A stretch of 64,000 bases of DNA from Aphrocallistes beatrix (Eukaryota; Porifera; Hexactinellida; Sceptrulophora; Aphrocallistidae): contig OY725492.1 of assembly GCA_963281255.1 (NCBI GenBank), positions 2,651,696 through 2,715,695 on the forward strand. The letters are read 5' to 3'. A model generated the notes under the pieces. It did not search any database. It saw only the letters and a program-made list of their open reading frames with translations, and had not been told where the DNA came from. The translations under genes were made by a program, and so were the position numbers. Shown here piece by piece: positions 54,737 through 64,000 of the stretch. Numbering within the stretch: position 1 is the first letter of the stretch; every line of letters starts with the position of its first letter.

Positions 54737-55984
54737 ATGGATAGATTGAATAGAGAAGAAATAGTCTCAAGTTTGGTGGAGAAATTCGGGAGAAAGGCCT
54801 GCGTGCAGGACTTCACAGATCTTATGCTCTTATCCGGAGGCGGGCGCAACTCCGTGAGCAGTGTGTTCCTGTACGGAGCTTCTGGCATGGGTAAGACTAT
54901 GCTGGTCAGGGAATGTCTGTCTCGACTGAATATAGACTTCGCATATGTTAATTGTTTGGAGAGTTACAATGAGAAGTTAGTGTACGAAGCTGTGCTAGAG
55001 AGTCTTGGGATTCATCCCACAGAAGTACAAGTAGATAGTATTGCGAGTTTAATTCAGACCATCACCACAGCGTTAGGAAGGACTGATTCTCCTCTCTTCC
55101 TAATCCTAGATAAAGCCGAGTTTTTGAGAAACTTGGATGCACACTTTATGGCCACCATGCTGAACTTGAATGGCGTATTTCCTGATTCGAATATCAGTTC
55201 TATTCTGATTACAGAGATTCCTTGGAGCAAGTTTGGCGAGAATATAAGTGTACGGGAGCCGTTTCTATTTTATTTGCCTTCTTACGGGAAAGAAGACGTG
55301 ATACGCTTGATCGCGAGTAAATCTAGTCGCGAGGATTATTCCCCGCAATGCCATGTGGCTTTCTTAACGAATTTGTGGCGCATATTCAATCCCATCTGTC
55401 AGAATCTGACCGAGTTTACTCAAGTCTGTTGTAGGCTGTTTCCTTATTACGTCAGTCCTATTTTCTCAGGAGAACTAGCCCAGCATGAGACACAGAAGCT
55501 TTGGAGAGCAATTGACCCACATCTCAAACAGATGCTGGAGCATAAGCGAGAGCAGCACTTGTCAACTTCCTATGACTCTCACTCCAAACCAGTCCCGCTC
55601 TCTCGCTACAGTAAGCTACTGCTGATAGCCGGGTACTTGGCTTCTCATAATCACGCGAAATTTGACGCCAGACTCTACACGTCACGTGCAAATAAGAAAT
55701 CCCGTCTGTCGCACAAAGCCAAGAGAGAGAAGAATGAACAAAGTGGCTATTTTGAGCTAGACAGATTGATCGGAATATTCTATCGGATTCTAGGCCATCA
55801 TGTCCAGTTTACCTGCAACCTTCATTCTCTGCTGTCAACCCTCGTCTCGCTAGGACTGATGCACCAAGTCAGTTCCATAAACTGCTTGTACAATCCGAGG
55901 TACAGGTCTGTGCTCAGCTACGACTCTCTCCTCCTGCTATGTAAGAGTGCTCGGTTCGACTTAACCAACTACGTCATCACTTAA
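54737..55984 (+). CDS. ORC5: Origin recognition complex subunit 5
   Basis: ORC5 is an AAA+ ATPase subunit of the complex that marks replication origins and loads MCM. The 415-residue product (human 435) has Walker A GASGMGKT at 47-54 and Walker B LFLILDKAEFLRNLD at about 120-134, the unusual ORC5 form with LDKAE. TEIPWSKF aligns with the family's SEI.W.KF. The C-terminal half has LPLSRYSKLLLIAGYLASHN-like sequence (about 290-310), KKSRLSHKAKR, and a winged-helix domain to the end. It is a single exon with the first ATG after upstream stops. GC content is higher than in the flanks. Identification is firm. Confidence 0.95.
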   Translation: MDRLNREEIVSSLVEKFGRKACVQDFTDLMLLSGGGRNSVSSVFLYGASGMGKTMLVRECLSRLNIDFAYVNCLESYNEKLVYEAVLESLGIHPTEVQVDSIASLIQTITTALGRTDSPLFLILDKAEFLRNLDAHFMATMLNLNGVFPDSNISSILITEIPWSKFGENISVREPFLFYLPSYGKEDVIRLIASKSSREDYSPQCHVAFLTNLWRIFNPICQNLTEFTQVCCRLFPYYVSPIFSGELAQHETQKLWRAIDPHLKQMLEHKREQHLSTSYDSHSKPVPLSRYSKLLLIAGYLASHNHAKFDARLYTSRANKKSRLSHKAKREKNEQSGYFELDRLIGIFYRILGHHVQFTCNLHSLLSTLVSLGLMHQVSSINCLYNPRYRSVLSYDSLLLLCKSARFDLTNYVIT

Positions 55985-58259
55985 ATATACACTCACTTTA
56001 TGATATTTTTCAAAATCTCGATTTGAAATTGATAGCTAATGCTAATGTTCTATTTAAATAACCAGAGTTGTCTTTATACTTGACCGTCGATGGATTTTAT
56101 ATATTTAGTGTACGGAAATGTAGAACAATTATTATCGTCAATTCTCCTGATTACTCCAGTCTAGAGTCTAGACTATAGCCCTTTCGCCAATGATTGCTCG
56201 TCCCAAGTGTTTTATTTATAACAATTATTCCAAGGCCTTTGGTCATATGAAGCGGAGTCCACTGTATGTTACCTAGATACGTATGTTAGTGACCTCATGA
56301 TATTGCATTTCACTTTTCTAAATATCAAAATTGGGTCTACTTGTAACATCGAGTATATCCAAGATATGTCGTCGAAATACCTATACTAGTATATACTGCC
56401 TTCAAAACGGTTTTTATTCATTAATAACAGCATGAATATATGTTGAAGAAACAAGAAGAAATATTTCAAATATATCAATCAACTGTATACGACGTACGTA
56501 TCTGCACATCCTACACCATAAAGGATTGAAACATTTGATATTTCACATGATCGCAGACAGGCATATGTTCCATGTCATAATGGCATCGCCCTATATACAA
56601 TACGATTCATAATTATTGCAACCAGACCATAGCTTTGAAGATTTTCATTTTACTTCGAAATGGCATCAGCAGCTCTACTTGCTGAAGGCTTCAAAATCTA
56701 CCAAATACAATTCCCAGAAAATAAGCCCTCCTTTTAATTTAGACAAAATGTAAAAGATTGATCTTCAGAGTAAAGAAAACTATTTCATAAAACTTCATTA
56801 ATTTCACTATACATTTTAACAACATAGTAAAGAACTACAATGCCAGTGGTTGGTTCCCAACCTTTATAAACCCAAATCGCTCTGAGGGTCTAAATGCATT
56901 AAGATCTACTCAGCATGCCTACCTGATCCACCGGCTGGTAACCCCCTGCCCTTTTCACAATTTGCATATGAACATCCTCATTTGTAGACAGTTTATTTTT
57001 TGGAGCCCCAGAACTTACACCATCACTAATTTAGCAAACTTATATGACCATGGATTACTTCCAAATAATACCATGAGAGAGAATTGCATACATACCAACC
57101 GTCCAGTTCCTCTTCGTATGAGATATTTTATTAGAATCTGCTATATATTCTTAGTAACTTGTAAATTAATTAACATTTAAAGATATTTTGGCCAAATTAT
57201 CGCTCAATCCAATATTACTATATCCAATTTACCACTGAAAATTAGTTAGAATCAAATTTGGCTAAAGTTAATAATTATTTAATAACGCTACAATCTCAAA
57301 TCTTAATCAAATATTTAACAAATTTAGTTCTGTATCATGATTTAATTCACACCTTAATTCTTGTTTTTATGAATTATGAATTCCTTCACTTCTTAATTAC
57401 TTTTCGCCAAAATGATTAGTCGCTAAAAGACTGACCCCACAAGCATTTTAATATTTATCATTGTTAATAAGATATCCTATAACAGTGTAAAGAGATTGAA
57501 TCAGATACTTTTGTCAGATTAGAGTAGCTAGATTGAGCATACTGTAGATAAAAACAATCTTGGCTGCCTTCTCGACTCGAAGTATATTCCTTATGTTGTA
57601 ATGTATATAACCAAATGTTGGAAATATCTGCTCAACTGCGCTTGATGCCACAGCTGAATAAATTAACTTTTGATCACAAGAAAGCCATCGATGAATATTG
57701 TTCACAAAAATATGTGTGATCATTATAATTCGAATAGAGTCGAGTCCCGATATATTAATACGAACCAGGGAACCGTCGAACTTGTACGTATTAGCCGGAA
57801 TTCGTATTACCCGAAGTTAATTGTATGCATTTGTACAGGCTGGGAAATCAAACTTATTCGCTTTAACCGGTATTTCGCCTCATCCGTGTTCGTATTAATA
57901 ATTATCCTGCGCTTGGCCAGGTGTTTTGTTGCGTCATTTCCGGTTTAAGCCATTTTGGGCGGGGAAGCCATACACGTTTGGGGTCTTACTATAAATAGAA
58001 AAAACACTAAGCCAACCGAAGGAAATAATAATGAGAGGCTACTGTACTTTATTATACATATGATTTAAATCAAACAACCTGCCGAAATGGTTTGAATAGG
58101 ATGCTCATACCAGTGGGGAATCAACTGGGAGTTTAGAGGCAACAAAATTGCTTTAACCCCTCCAATGATTATTTTGCGAAATTAGCCAATTCATTGATTT
58201 CGTACAACAAAACAAAAACATATTTATCATATATGCTCTCGAAAATACCAAGTTTACGT
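55985..58259. other. Non-coding DNA after ORC5
   Basis: A weak three-palindrome cassette is at 56553-56600 and a decayed copy of the 38980 MITE at about 57900-57975. 57736-57830 (TATATTAATACGAACC, GTACGTATTAGCCGGAATTC) resembles a pogo-like terminus but its partner is unclear. Small ORFs (56962-57180, 57670-57948) have no recognised motif. Confidence 0.45.
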
Positions 58260-59413
58260 CAGTGGCGTAACATAATGAAAATTATGGGAGGGCAGAGCAT
58301 AATAAATAGGGGGACAATTGTATATTTGTATTTCAAAATAAGACCACTCAAGGTATTTTGCGTGTCACAGAATTCATATTTAGTAGTACATACACATACT
58401 GGAATGCTCCTAGAATGAACAAATCATTTAATCCAAACTACCAAATACATAGTGTCTCTAATACGACCTGTGTTATATTAGAGACTTTGAGGCAGAGGCG
58501 GCGCCAGGACGCCGCCACTGGGGGGGCACAAATCATTTCCAGTGGGGCACCAACATTTTTTGGGTACAGATTACCCACCAATGAGAACTAATAGGTATAT
58601 AGTACATATTTATATATGTATATATATATATACACATATTATGTTATTTTCTTACACTTACTGTTATTTTATTACACTTAAATATTGGTGTACACTATTG
58701 AATTAGAGAAACCTGTTTATCGATATAATAGAAGCCTAGTAAAATAGTGCGAAGGCATGGACAAATGAATGACGCATGTATTCCTGTCGGAAATTGGTGC
58801 CCCCCCTGTCCCCCCCCTGGCGCCGCCACTGCTTTGAGGCCTCGCTTACGGCCTCTTCGGAGCATTTCGAAGTACATTTTGCTCGTTCTCACTCGACCGC
58901 TTTGCTAAAATTTTCAGATATTAAAACAGACAAAATCGCGTCCAGTGATTTGAGGAAATGTCCAGGGAATTAATTATACGTCCGAATACCTGCCAACCGT
59001 ACAGAGATTCCTTGGACAGCCCAGAATTTCGTCCTCCGCTCGGGCTTCAGGGTTGGAGCAAATATATCTTGTACAACTACCTGGACGTCCAGGGAATCCT
59101 TGAAGGCGCACCTGAATTTCATTTCGACGTTTTTTCCTTTGATCTTTTTTCCAATTTACGCTAATTTCCTAAACGATTGGTTGGTAAGAGAATCATTGAA
59201 AACACTAATATGCTTTCTCTGCGAACGAGCGGAGAGAGCGAGCAAAATTTTTTAATACTAAGAAAATCCAAATGCGCATCCAGGAATATGAGCAAATGTC
59301 TAGGGAAAATTATTAGCGTCCAGGGAATTGAGCTTAGAAAGTTGGCAAGTACGTATAAGGCTCAAGAAAAATAGGGAGCACTGCCCCCCTCTGCCCCCAT
59401 GGTTACGCCACTG
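58260..59413. mobile_element. hAT-like non-autonomous element with a nested MITE
   Basis: The ends are CAGTGGCGTAACATAATG and ATGGTTACGCCACTG. The flanks GTTTACGT and CTATACGT agree at 6 of 8 positions and may be the aged target duplication. The interior has GTCCAGGGAAT words repeated (58962, 59088, 59320) and no transposase. The MITE at 58493-58831 is inserted inside. Confidence 0.7.
58493..58831. mobile_element. hAT MITE with 8-bp target-site duplication
   Basis: The ends CAGAGGCGGCGCCAGG and CCTGGCGCCGCCACTG are inverted copies with one mismatch. CTTTGAGG is duplicated exactly at 58485-58492 and 58832-58839. 339 bp, with GGGGGG/CCCCCC runs just inside the ends. Confidence 0.93.
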
Positions 59414-60467
59414 CTATACGTACTCGAATAGTTGCCCCACGAATAGGCGGGTCAGTATATCATGAAACAGGCCAATGTATTAGGGGATTTAAAGGCATTT
59501 CGCTTGTCTTGAGAATGTATGGTACAATGCATATCATTCTTAAGCTAATAGAGACATAGCTTGACCTACGTTATACTAAGCCCTGTTCACCAGTGTAGAA
59601 TTTTGAACCATGGATGTCGAAAGTCATTGATTATCTTATATTTAAACTCAATGATTCGTTTGTGCGAATTGATTGAACAACTGGGAGGTGCTAGAAACAT
59701 GAAATTTGGCATACAGGTTTAAGAATAAGTTGTCTACAAGTAAATTCTAAGTTCTAAACGAAATCTTCACACCTCGCCGAGAGCCTGTAAATATAAACAG
59801 TAATCATTAACTAGACATGACTCAATGCATATTAACAACTCATGGTGACTCACTAAATCTGAAATCTGATTGATTGAAATGAATAAAGGTGTACATTGTA
59901 CATATCCATAATGGTGATACAGACAAACCTCCGATAGTGAACACATCTGTTGGTGAACACCTCGATATACTGAACTAACTCGGGTCCCGTAGGTGTTCAA
60001 TATAGAGGTTTGACTGTACATTACGTATCATCAATATATTCATCCTATTTTCACACCTGACATTAATTCACATTTTGTTATAAAAATGAGATGTCAACGA
60101 CATTTACTATGCGGACCTGAATCTGTGAAAAGTTTGCAATAATTTCACTATACTTACACAAATAATTAAATAATATTTTCACACCTTTATACTAATTAAC
60201 ATTTTTTGAATAAAATGAGATCTCAACAGCTAATATGGGGTATTTCACAATGGAGATTTCAAATTTCACACTTAGAAGACTGTAATTGGAATATTTCTTG
60301 TTGAAATATCATATTCATTAGCATATTACATTCCCTTCCTTTCAATAATTTGCAAAATAAAAGTGACACGAAATGTTCGTTAGTCCTTAACACAAGCGAG
60401 CTTGTTTATCATTTGTGCTGTATACGATTCTTCATTGTTACAGGGATGCAGGTGCCCTTCGTCCGCG
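59414..60467. other. Non-coding DNA with degraded repeats
   Basis: It holds a 95-bp MITE (59920-60014) and a GGTGTGAAAA-family repeat in inverse orientation (about 60030-60330: TTTTCACACCT, AATGAGATGTCAACGACATT). No gene is seen. Confidence 0.45.
59920..60014. mobile_element. Short pogo-like MITE
   Basis: CAGACAAACCTCCGATAGTG at the left and, inverted, CAGTCAAACCTCTATATTGA at the right, each bordered by TA. Both ends lead into GTGAACAC / GTGTTCA words. 95 bp. Confidence 0.75.
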
Positions 60468-60505
60468 GACACGGAGTGTCTGCCAGCGAAAGCGCGCTTG
60501 TTTAA
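60468..60505 (+). mobile_element. H-family terminal hairpin fragment
   Basis: GCGGACACGGAGTGTCTGCC then AGCGAAAGCGCGCTTGTTTA: only the GC-rich end of the H element remains. Confidence 0.55.
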
Positions 60506-61029
60506 CACTAATTAGCATAGTTTGGGGTAATTAAATAAATTAGAAATCCAGATTGAGTAAAAGTATTATTATTATTAAGTTAAATAATGCACTTCAACGA
60601 CATCCATAGTCCAAAATTCTACACTGGTGAACAGGTCCTATTATAACTTAGGTTATGCTATAGTGCATGCATTTATAGTGCCAAGGGATCAAAACATTAG
60701 ATTTACTGGAGTATAATTCTGTATCATTTATGACTTATAATTTGGGGGGCCTTCGAAATCGGGGCCCGGGCCTCTTGCCTCAATGATAATCTGCACTGCC
60801 ACGAAGATGATTAAAATCTCTTCACTACCCCTTAAGATTTGTATATCAAATTATTCCCTCATTCTAGTTTTCAAATCTCGCTTGTAGTTAATATATTCAT
60901 TGAAGTCTCTAATATCAGCAATATTAATTTTTCATCAGCTGGTAAATAGGCTAAAAATTCGAAATCGCTCCGACTATGGCATGCGCGCCGAGATATGTAC
61001 TGCATCATTTTATCCAACTTTTGATTTTA

Positions 61030-62695
61030 TCCTTACTATTAAAACTCGATTAAAAATCCCAGGCGCATTCACTGAAAAAGTAACCAATGGTGCAACCTTT
61101 CTATCCGCATTGCAAGACTGGTGCAAACATGATCCATCTCTATTCTACGAATGTGTGAAAGCGAAAGGTAGAGCCTAAAGTGTCCACGGCTAGCTTCAAA
61201 ATCCTCCATTGAGCGCAAAATTGAATTTTCCGTAGAAAGTTTCACAACAATTCTGAAAAATGAACTCAGTGATGAAGATTGGCATCGAATCAAACTATTC
61301 GACTCCACTGTTAATGTGTCGCTGCCAAAGTTTTCCTTCAGGAGGGTTACATCGCCACTGACCTAACACATTTAAATAAGCTAATGTCAGTCACTAAATG
61401 TTCAGTTCAAGAACATCATCATGTTTTTCGCTAAACCCTGATTTGGTGTCAAATTTCGCAAAGCATATCAAATCCCTGGAGAAAGATATTGCTAAATGAA
61501 ATGTTTCCAATAATGAAATGCATGGAATTCAAGAATAAGAAAGTGCAACAAATGCTTGATGATGAAGAAGAGGTAGATCTCGAATCCGTATTCGTACCTC
61601 TGACGATTATCAAAGAAGAGCCCAGATTAGTAAATTCAGAGGACTAGATTCCTATAATGATATTGCATTTATGAGTAAAATCGCTAACAAAGAAATCGAC
61701 ATAACACCCGTCCACAATGAGTGAAAGGAGTATTTCCCTCAAATCCGCCTCATTGGAAGTCCTGGCAGCGGCAAGACATTTCTTTGTTAGAGGATAGGTC
61801 TTCATTTCGGCAAAAACAAACTTCCACAGTTCTCCTTCTCTGTTTCCATTCCGTGTCGCAACCCAGAATAGCACCAAATGGAGCAAAGCAAAAAAGTGTC
61901 TAAATGAGGAATTTATTCAAAACTGGCTATGTTTATCCATGCCAGCCGATGCCAGCTGGCGTTCAGACCTTTCGAAACATCTCGTCGATTCAGATGATGA
62001 AGGACTTCTGATTATCATCGACAGTATTGACGAGTATACCATCGAAGTCCCCTTCGAACGAACACTCCTCTACCTTCTCTTCACGAAAAAAGTCCTAAAA
62101 GCCTCCACCATCCTCGTGACGAGCCGTCCCGGTGCTTACACAACCACTTCCTCCAATTTCCAACTCAGCATCGACCTGTGCCTCGGATTCTCCCCTGAGA
62201 ACCAAGACCTCTATTTCCGCATCCAGCGACCAGGTTGAAGGTTTAATCCACCTCCCGATGAGATCAACCTGCTCTCTCTGTCCCGTAAACGCGTCTCTAT
62301 TCGCAGCCCTTGTTCATGGAAATGATGATGTGAAAGCGTTCACCCTCACACTCCTGTACACTGAGTTGATCAGTTACCTCATCAGGTGACAACTCTCACG
62401 AATGAACTTGAAGCACCTGGCCAGGAAACAGTTGTTTCCCCAAATGCATCCATATGTAGTGGATGTTTGCATCGCATCGGTGAGGTAGCGTATCTTGGAG
62501 TGTCCAGTCGTGAACTGACCTCCACGAAGGACATCCTCCTTAAAGTGGACATAGTAGATCAGGCATGCCAGTGCTTGGGCCTGGCAGAAGAGCACGTTAA
62601 GAAGCTCCCTCATGGTAATGGTCCGTGTGTGGTGTTTTTCGCACCTGACCATTGAAGAATTCGTCGGTGCCAACTTGTGCAATTGTTCATAGAGG
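61030..62695 (+). pseudogene. NLR-type (NACHT) innate-immune receptor pseudogene, preceded by an H terminus
   Basis: Pieces on the plus strand in order: a helical N-terminal domain, possibly death-fold (FLSALQDWCKHDPSLFYECV, about 61100-61160); a linker (EEEVDLESVFVPLTI); the NACHT P-loop GSPGSGKT (61755-61779) after RLI; SVSIPCR-like text; Walker B LLIIIDSIDEY (62005-62037); the sensor TSRPGAY (about 62116-62137); the winged-helix region VNASLFAALVHGNDD and FTLTLLYTELISYLIR (about 62286-62388); LGVSSRELTSTKDI (about 62492-62535); and HLTIEEFVGANLCN (about 62643-62685). At least five frameshifts or stops separate these, so it is dead. NLR proteins of this form are pattern-recognition receptors, often expanded in sponges, cnidarians and fish. 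It begins right after TCCTTACTATTAAAACTCGA at 61030-61049. No LRRs are visible downstream. Confidence 0.8.
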
Positions 62696-64000
62696 GACCA
62701 GTATACGTACTGGATTCAATTTACCAACAAATTCGTAGTTTTGTCTGAAATGGTGTATGATGGTGTTGTAATCTGAGCCTACACTCTAGCAGAACCTTAG
62801 TGAGTTGAAAGCACTAAGGATGTCATCTCGCTAAAGGTAAAGTTTAGGGGAGCTATCTTTCTTGCCTACTGATAGCCGAGTTTTTCTCTGTAAACATGTT
62901 ATCATATATACACACACATGCTGCATACACCCAGTCAGCAACTATCACTAGTTTTAGCGCCTCACCCAGATTGTGAACCCCCTGAGAACATATTAGTATG
63001 AATCCGGGGGGTTTATACGTAAATCTATAAACTTTCCTTTTTACCCCCTTACACTAAGCTTTGTTTGCACCATATTAGTTGTAGCCTCACAGACACTGAA
63101 TCAGCTGTCCATGTGTCTTCCTCTCAACTATTCCAACTATCCACGAGTCTGTGTTTACATCAGACAGAATTCCTGCCTAATTTTGTTCAGCAGAAAGGCA
63201 ATCAATTGAATTGCACTGACAACTTATACTGAGTAATTACAACAATAATTTCAGTATCCTTTCAATTATGTTATTTTACGTAAATTGCTATAGAAAGGGG
63301 AAGAGAAGTAAATATTAATATTTTTTGAGCAATTAAGCATTTAATTTGTTTTTAAAACCCAAAACATCTTTTTTTTTTCATTGTATACCTTCCATATCAG
63401 TGACGGGAAACCTTAATCCTTAAGTGGGCCACAATTGAGGCCCGCCCACGAGACCCAAAATCTGTCAGTTTTTGTTACGCCCACATCACTATGGCCGTAG
63501 CAAGAACTGACAGATTTTGGTATTACAAGTATGTACAACCAGAACTTAGTATAAAACGATATACGAATTGTATATAAATGTCAAAAGCTATTTCATAACA
63601 AATATAAATTGTTGATCAATGAGATATATTTGGCAGGAGAGATATAAGGGAGGAAAAACCAAAGTCAAATACGTGTACATTGAATCGTTAGCTTCAATTA
63701 TAGTTCTGTATTCCAATCAATATCAATATCATACGTACAAGGAGTATATTTGATTATATTATCCATTTTATACTCCTGCTTTAAGTTAGACTCAGTTCTT
63801 TTAACAAGTTGAACATTGCAGAAACTGACACTCCCAATTACAAAGCTCAATGAGATAATTAAGGACACAGAAAATGATAATCTCCCCCTGTATCAAGGTA
63901 GCGATATTAGCAGGCCGAGATGTAGACAGATATAAAAAATGAAGAACACAGGATAGTTCTCAAACAAAAACTCAGTGATGGAGAATTAAAACCATGGGAG
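62696..64000. other. Non-coding DNA to the window edge
   Basis: The stop of the NLR relic is followed by AT-rich sequence. TGAATCCGGGGGGTTTATA (63000) and CAGTGACGGGAAACCTTAAT (about 63399) hint at MITE ends without clear partners. No gene is recognised. Confidence 0.4.

Overview
The window is animal nuclear DNA. It is AT-rich, with eight recognisable housekeeping or signalling genes as islands in a sea of transposable elements (TEs). The gene set (WDR81, an EEP-family nuclease, CYBC1/EROS, AMPK beta, THOC5, LAMTOR3, a DIPK1/FAM69 kinase, ORC5) plus a decayed NLR-type NACHT gene fits a metazoan. The NLR relic and divergent protein sequences suggest a non-vertebrate, perhaps an early-branching lineage such as a sponge, but the species cannot be fixed from the sequence. 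A 200-N assembly gap lies at 54049-54248.

The genes look almost intron-free. WDR81 (over 4.5 kb), the EEP nuclease, CYBC1, AMPK beta, THOC5, LAMTOR3, DIPK1 and ORC5 each read as one uninterrupted exon. Only the AADAC-like hydrolase at 49.4-50.4 kb shows clean splice sites. Layout: WDR81 (1-4533, +, 5' end outside the window); EEP nuclease (7975-9150, +); CYBC1 (11486-11980, +); an 11-kb TE block; AMPK beta and THOC5 in tandem (23382-25949, -); a hAT element; LAMTOR3 (28928-29350, -); hAT and ABCC relics; DIPK1 (32597-33877, -); a TE block from 34.2 to 49 kb; the hydrolase exons; Ty3/gypsy wreckage and the gap; ORC5 (54737-55984, +); then repeats and an NLR pseudogene (61.0-62.7 kb). The live genes belong to unrelated pathways (endolysosomal trafficking, RNA turnover, NADPH-oxidase maturation, energy sensing, mRNA export, Ragulator/mTORC1, secretory-pathway kinase, replication licensing), so there is no sign of a functional cluster.

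The TE content is dominated by hAT elements, many with exact 8-bp target-site duplications (TSDs) and several nested. There are also pogo/Tigger-like MITEs, CR1/L2-like LINE pieces, a 2.8-kb element with about 270-bp terminal inverted repeats, foldback elements, minisatellite-filled MITEs, and a repeat family called H here. H carries a fixed 20-nt terminus, internal CRE/AP-1-like motifs and a GC-rich terminal hairpin. One H terminus directly abuts the NLR pseudogene. I see no operon-like new system, CRISPR array, rRNA or convincing tRNA. The most unusual material is the H family, a recurring three-palindrome cassette, and the intron-poor gene structure.
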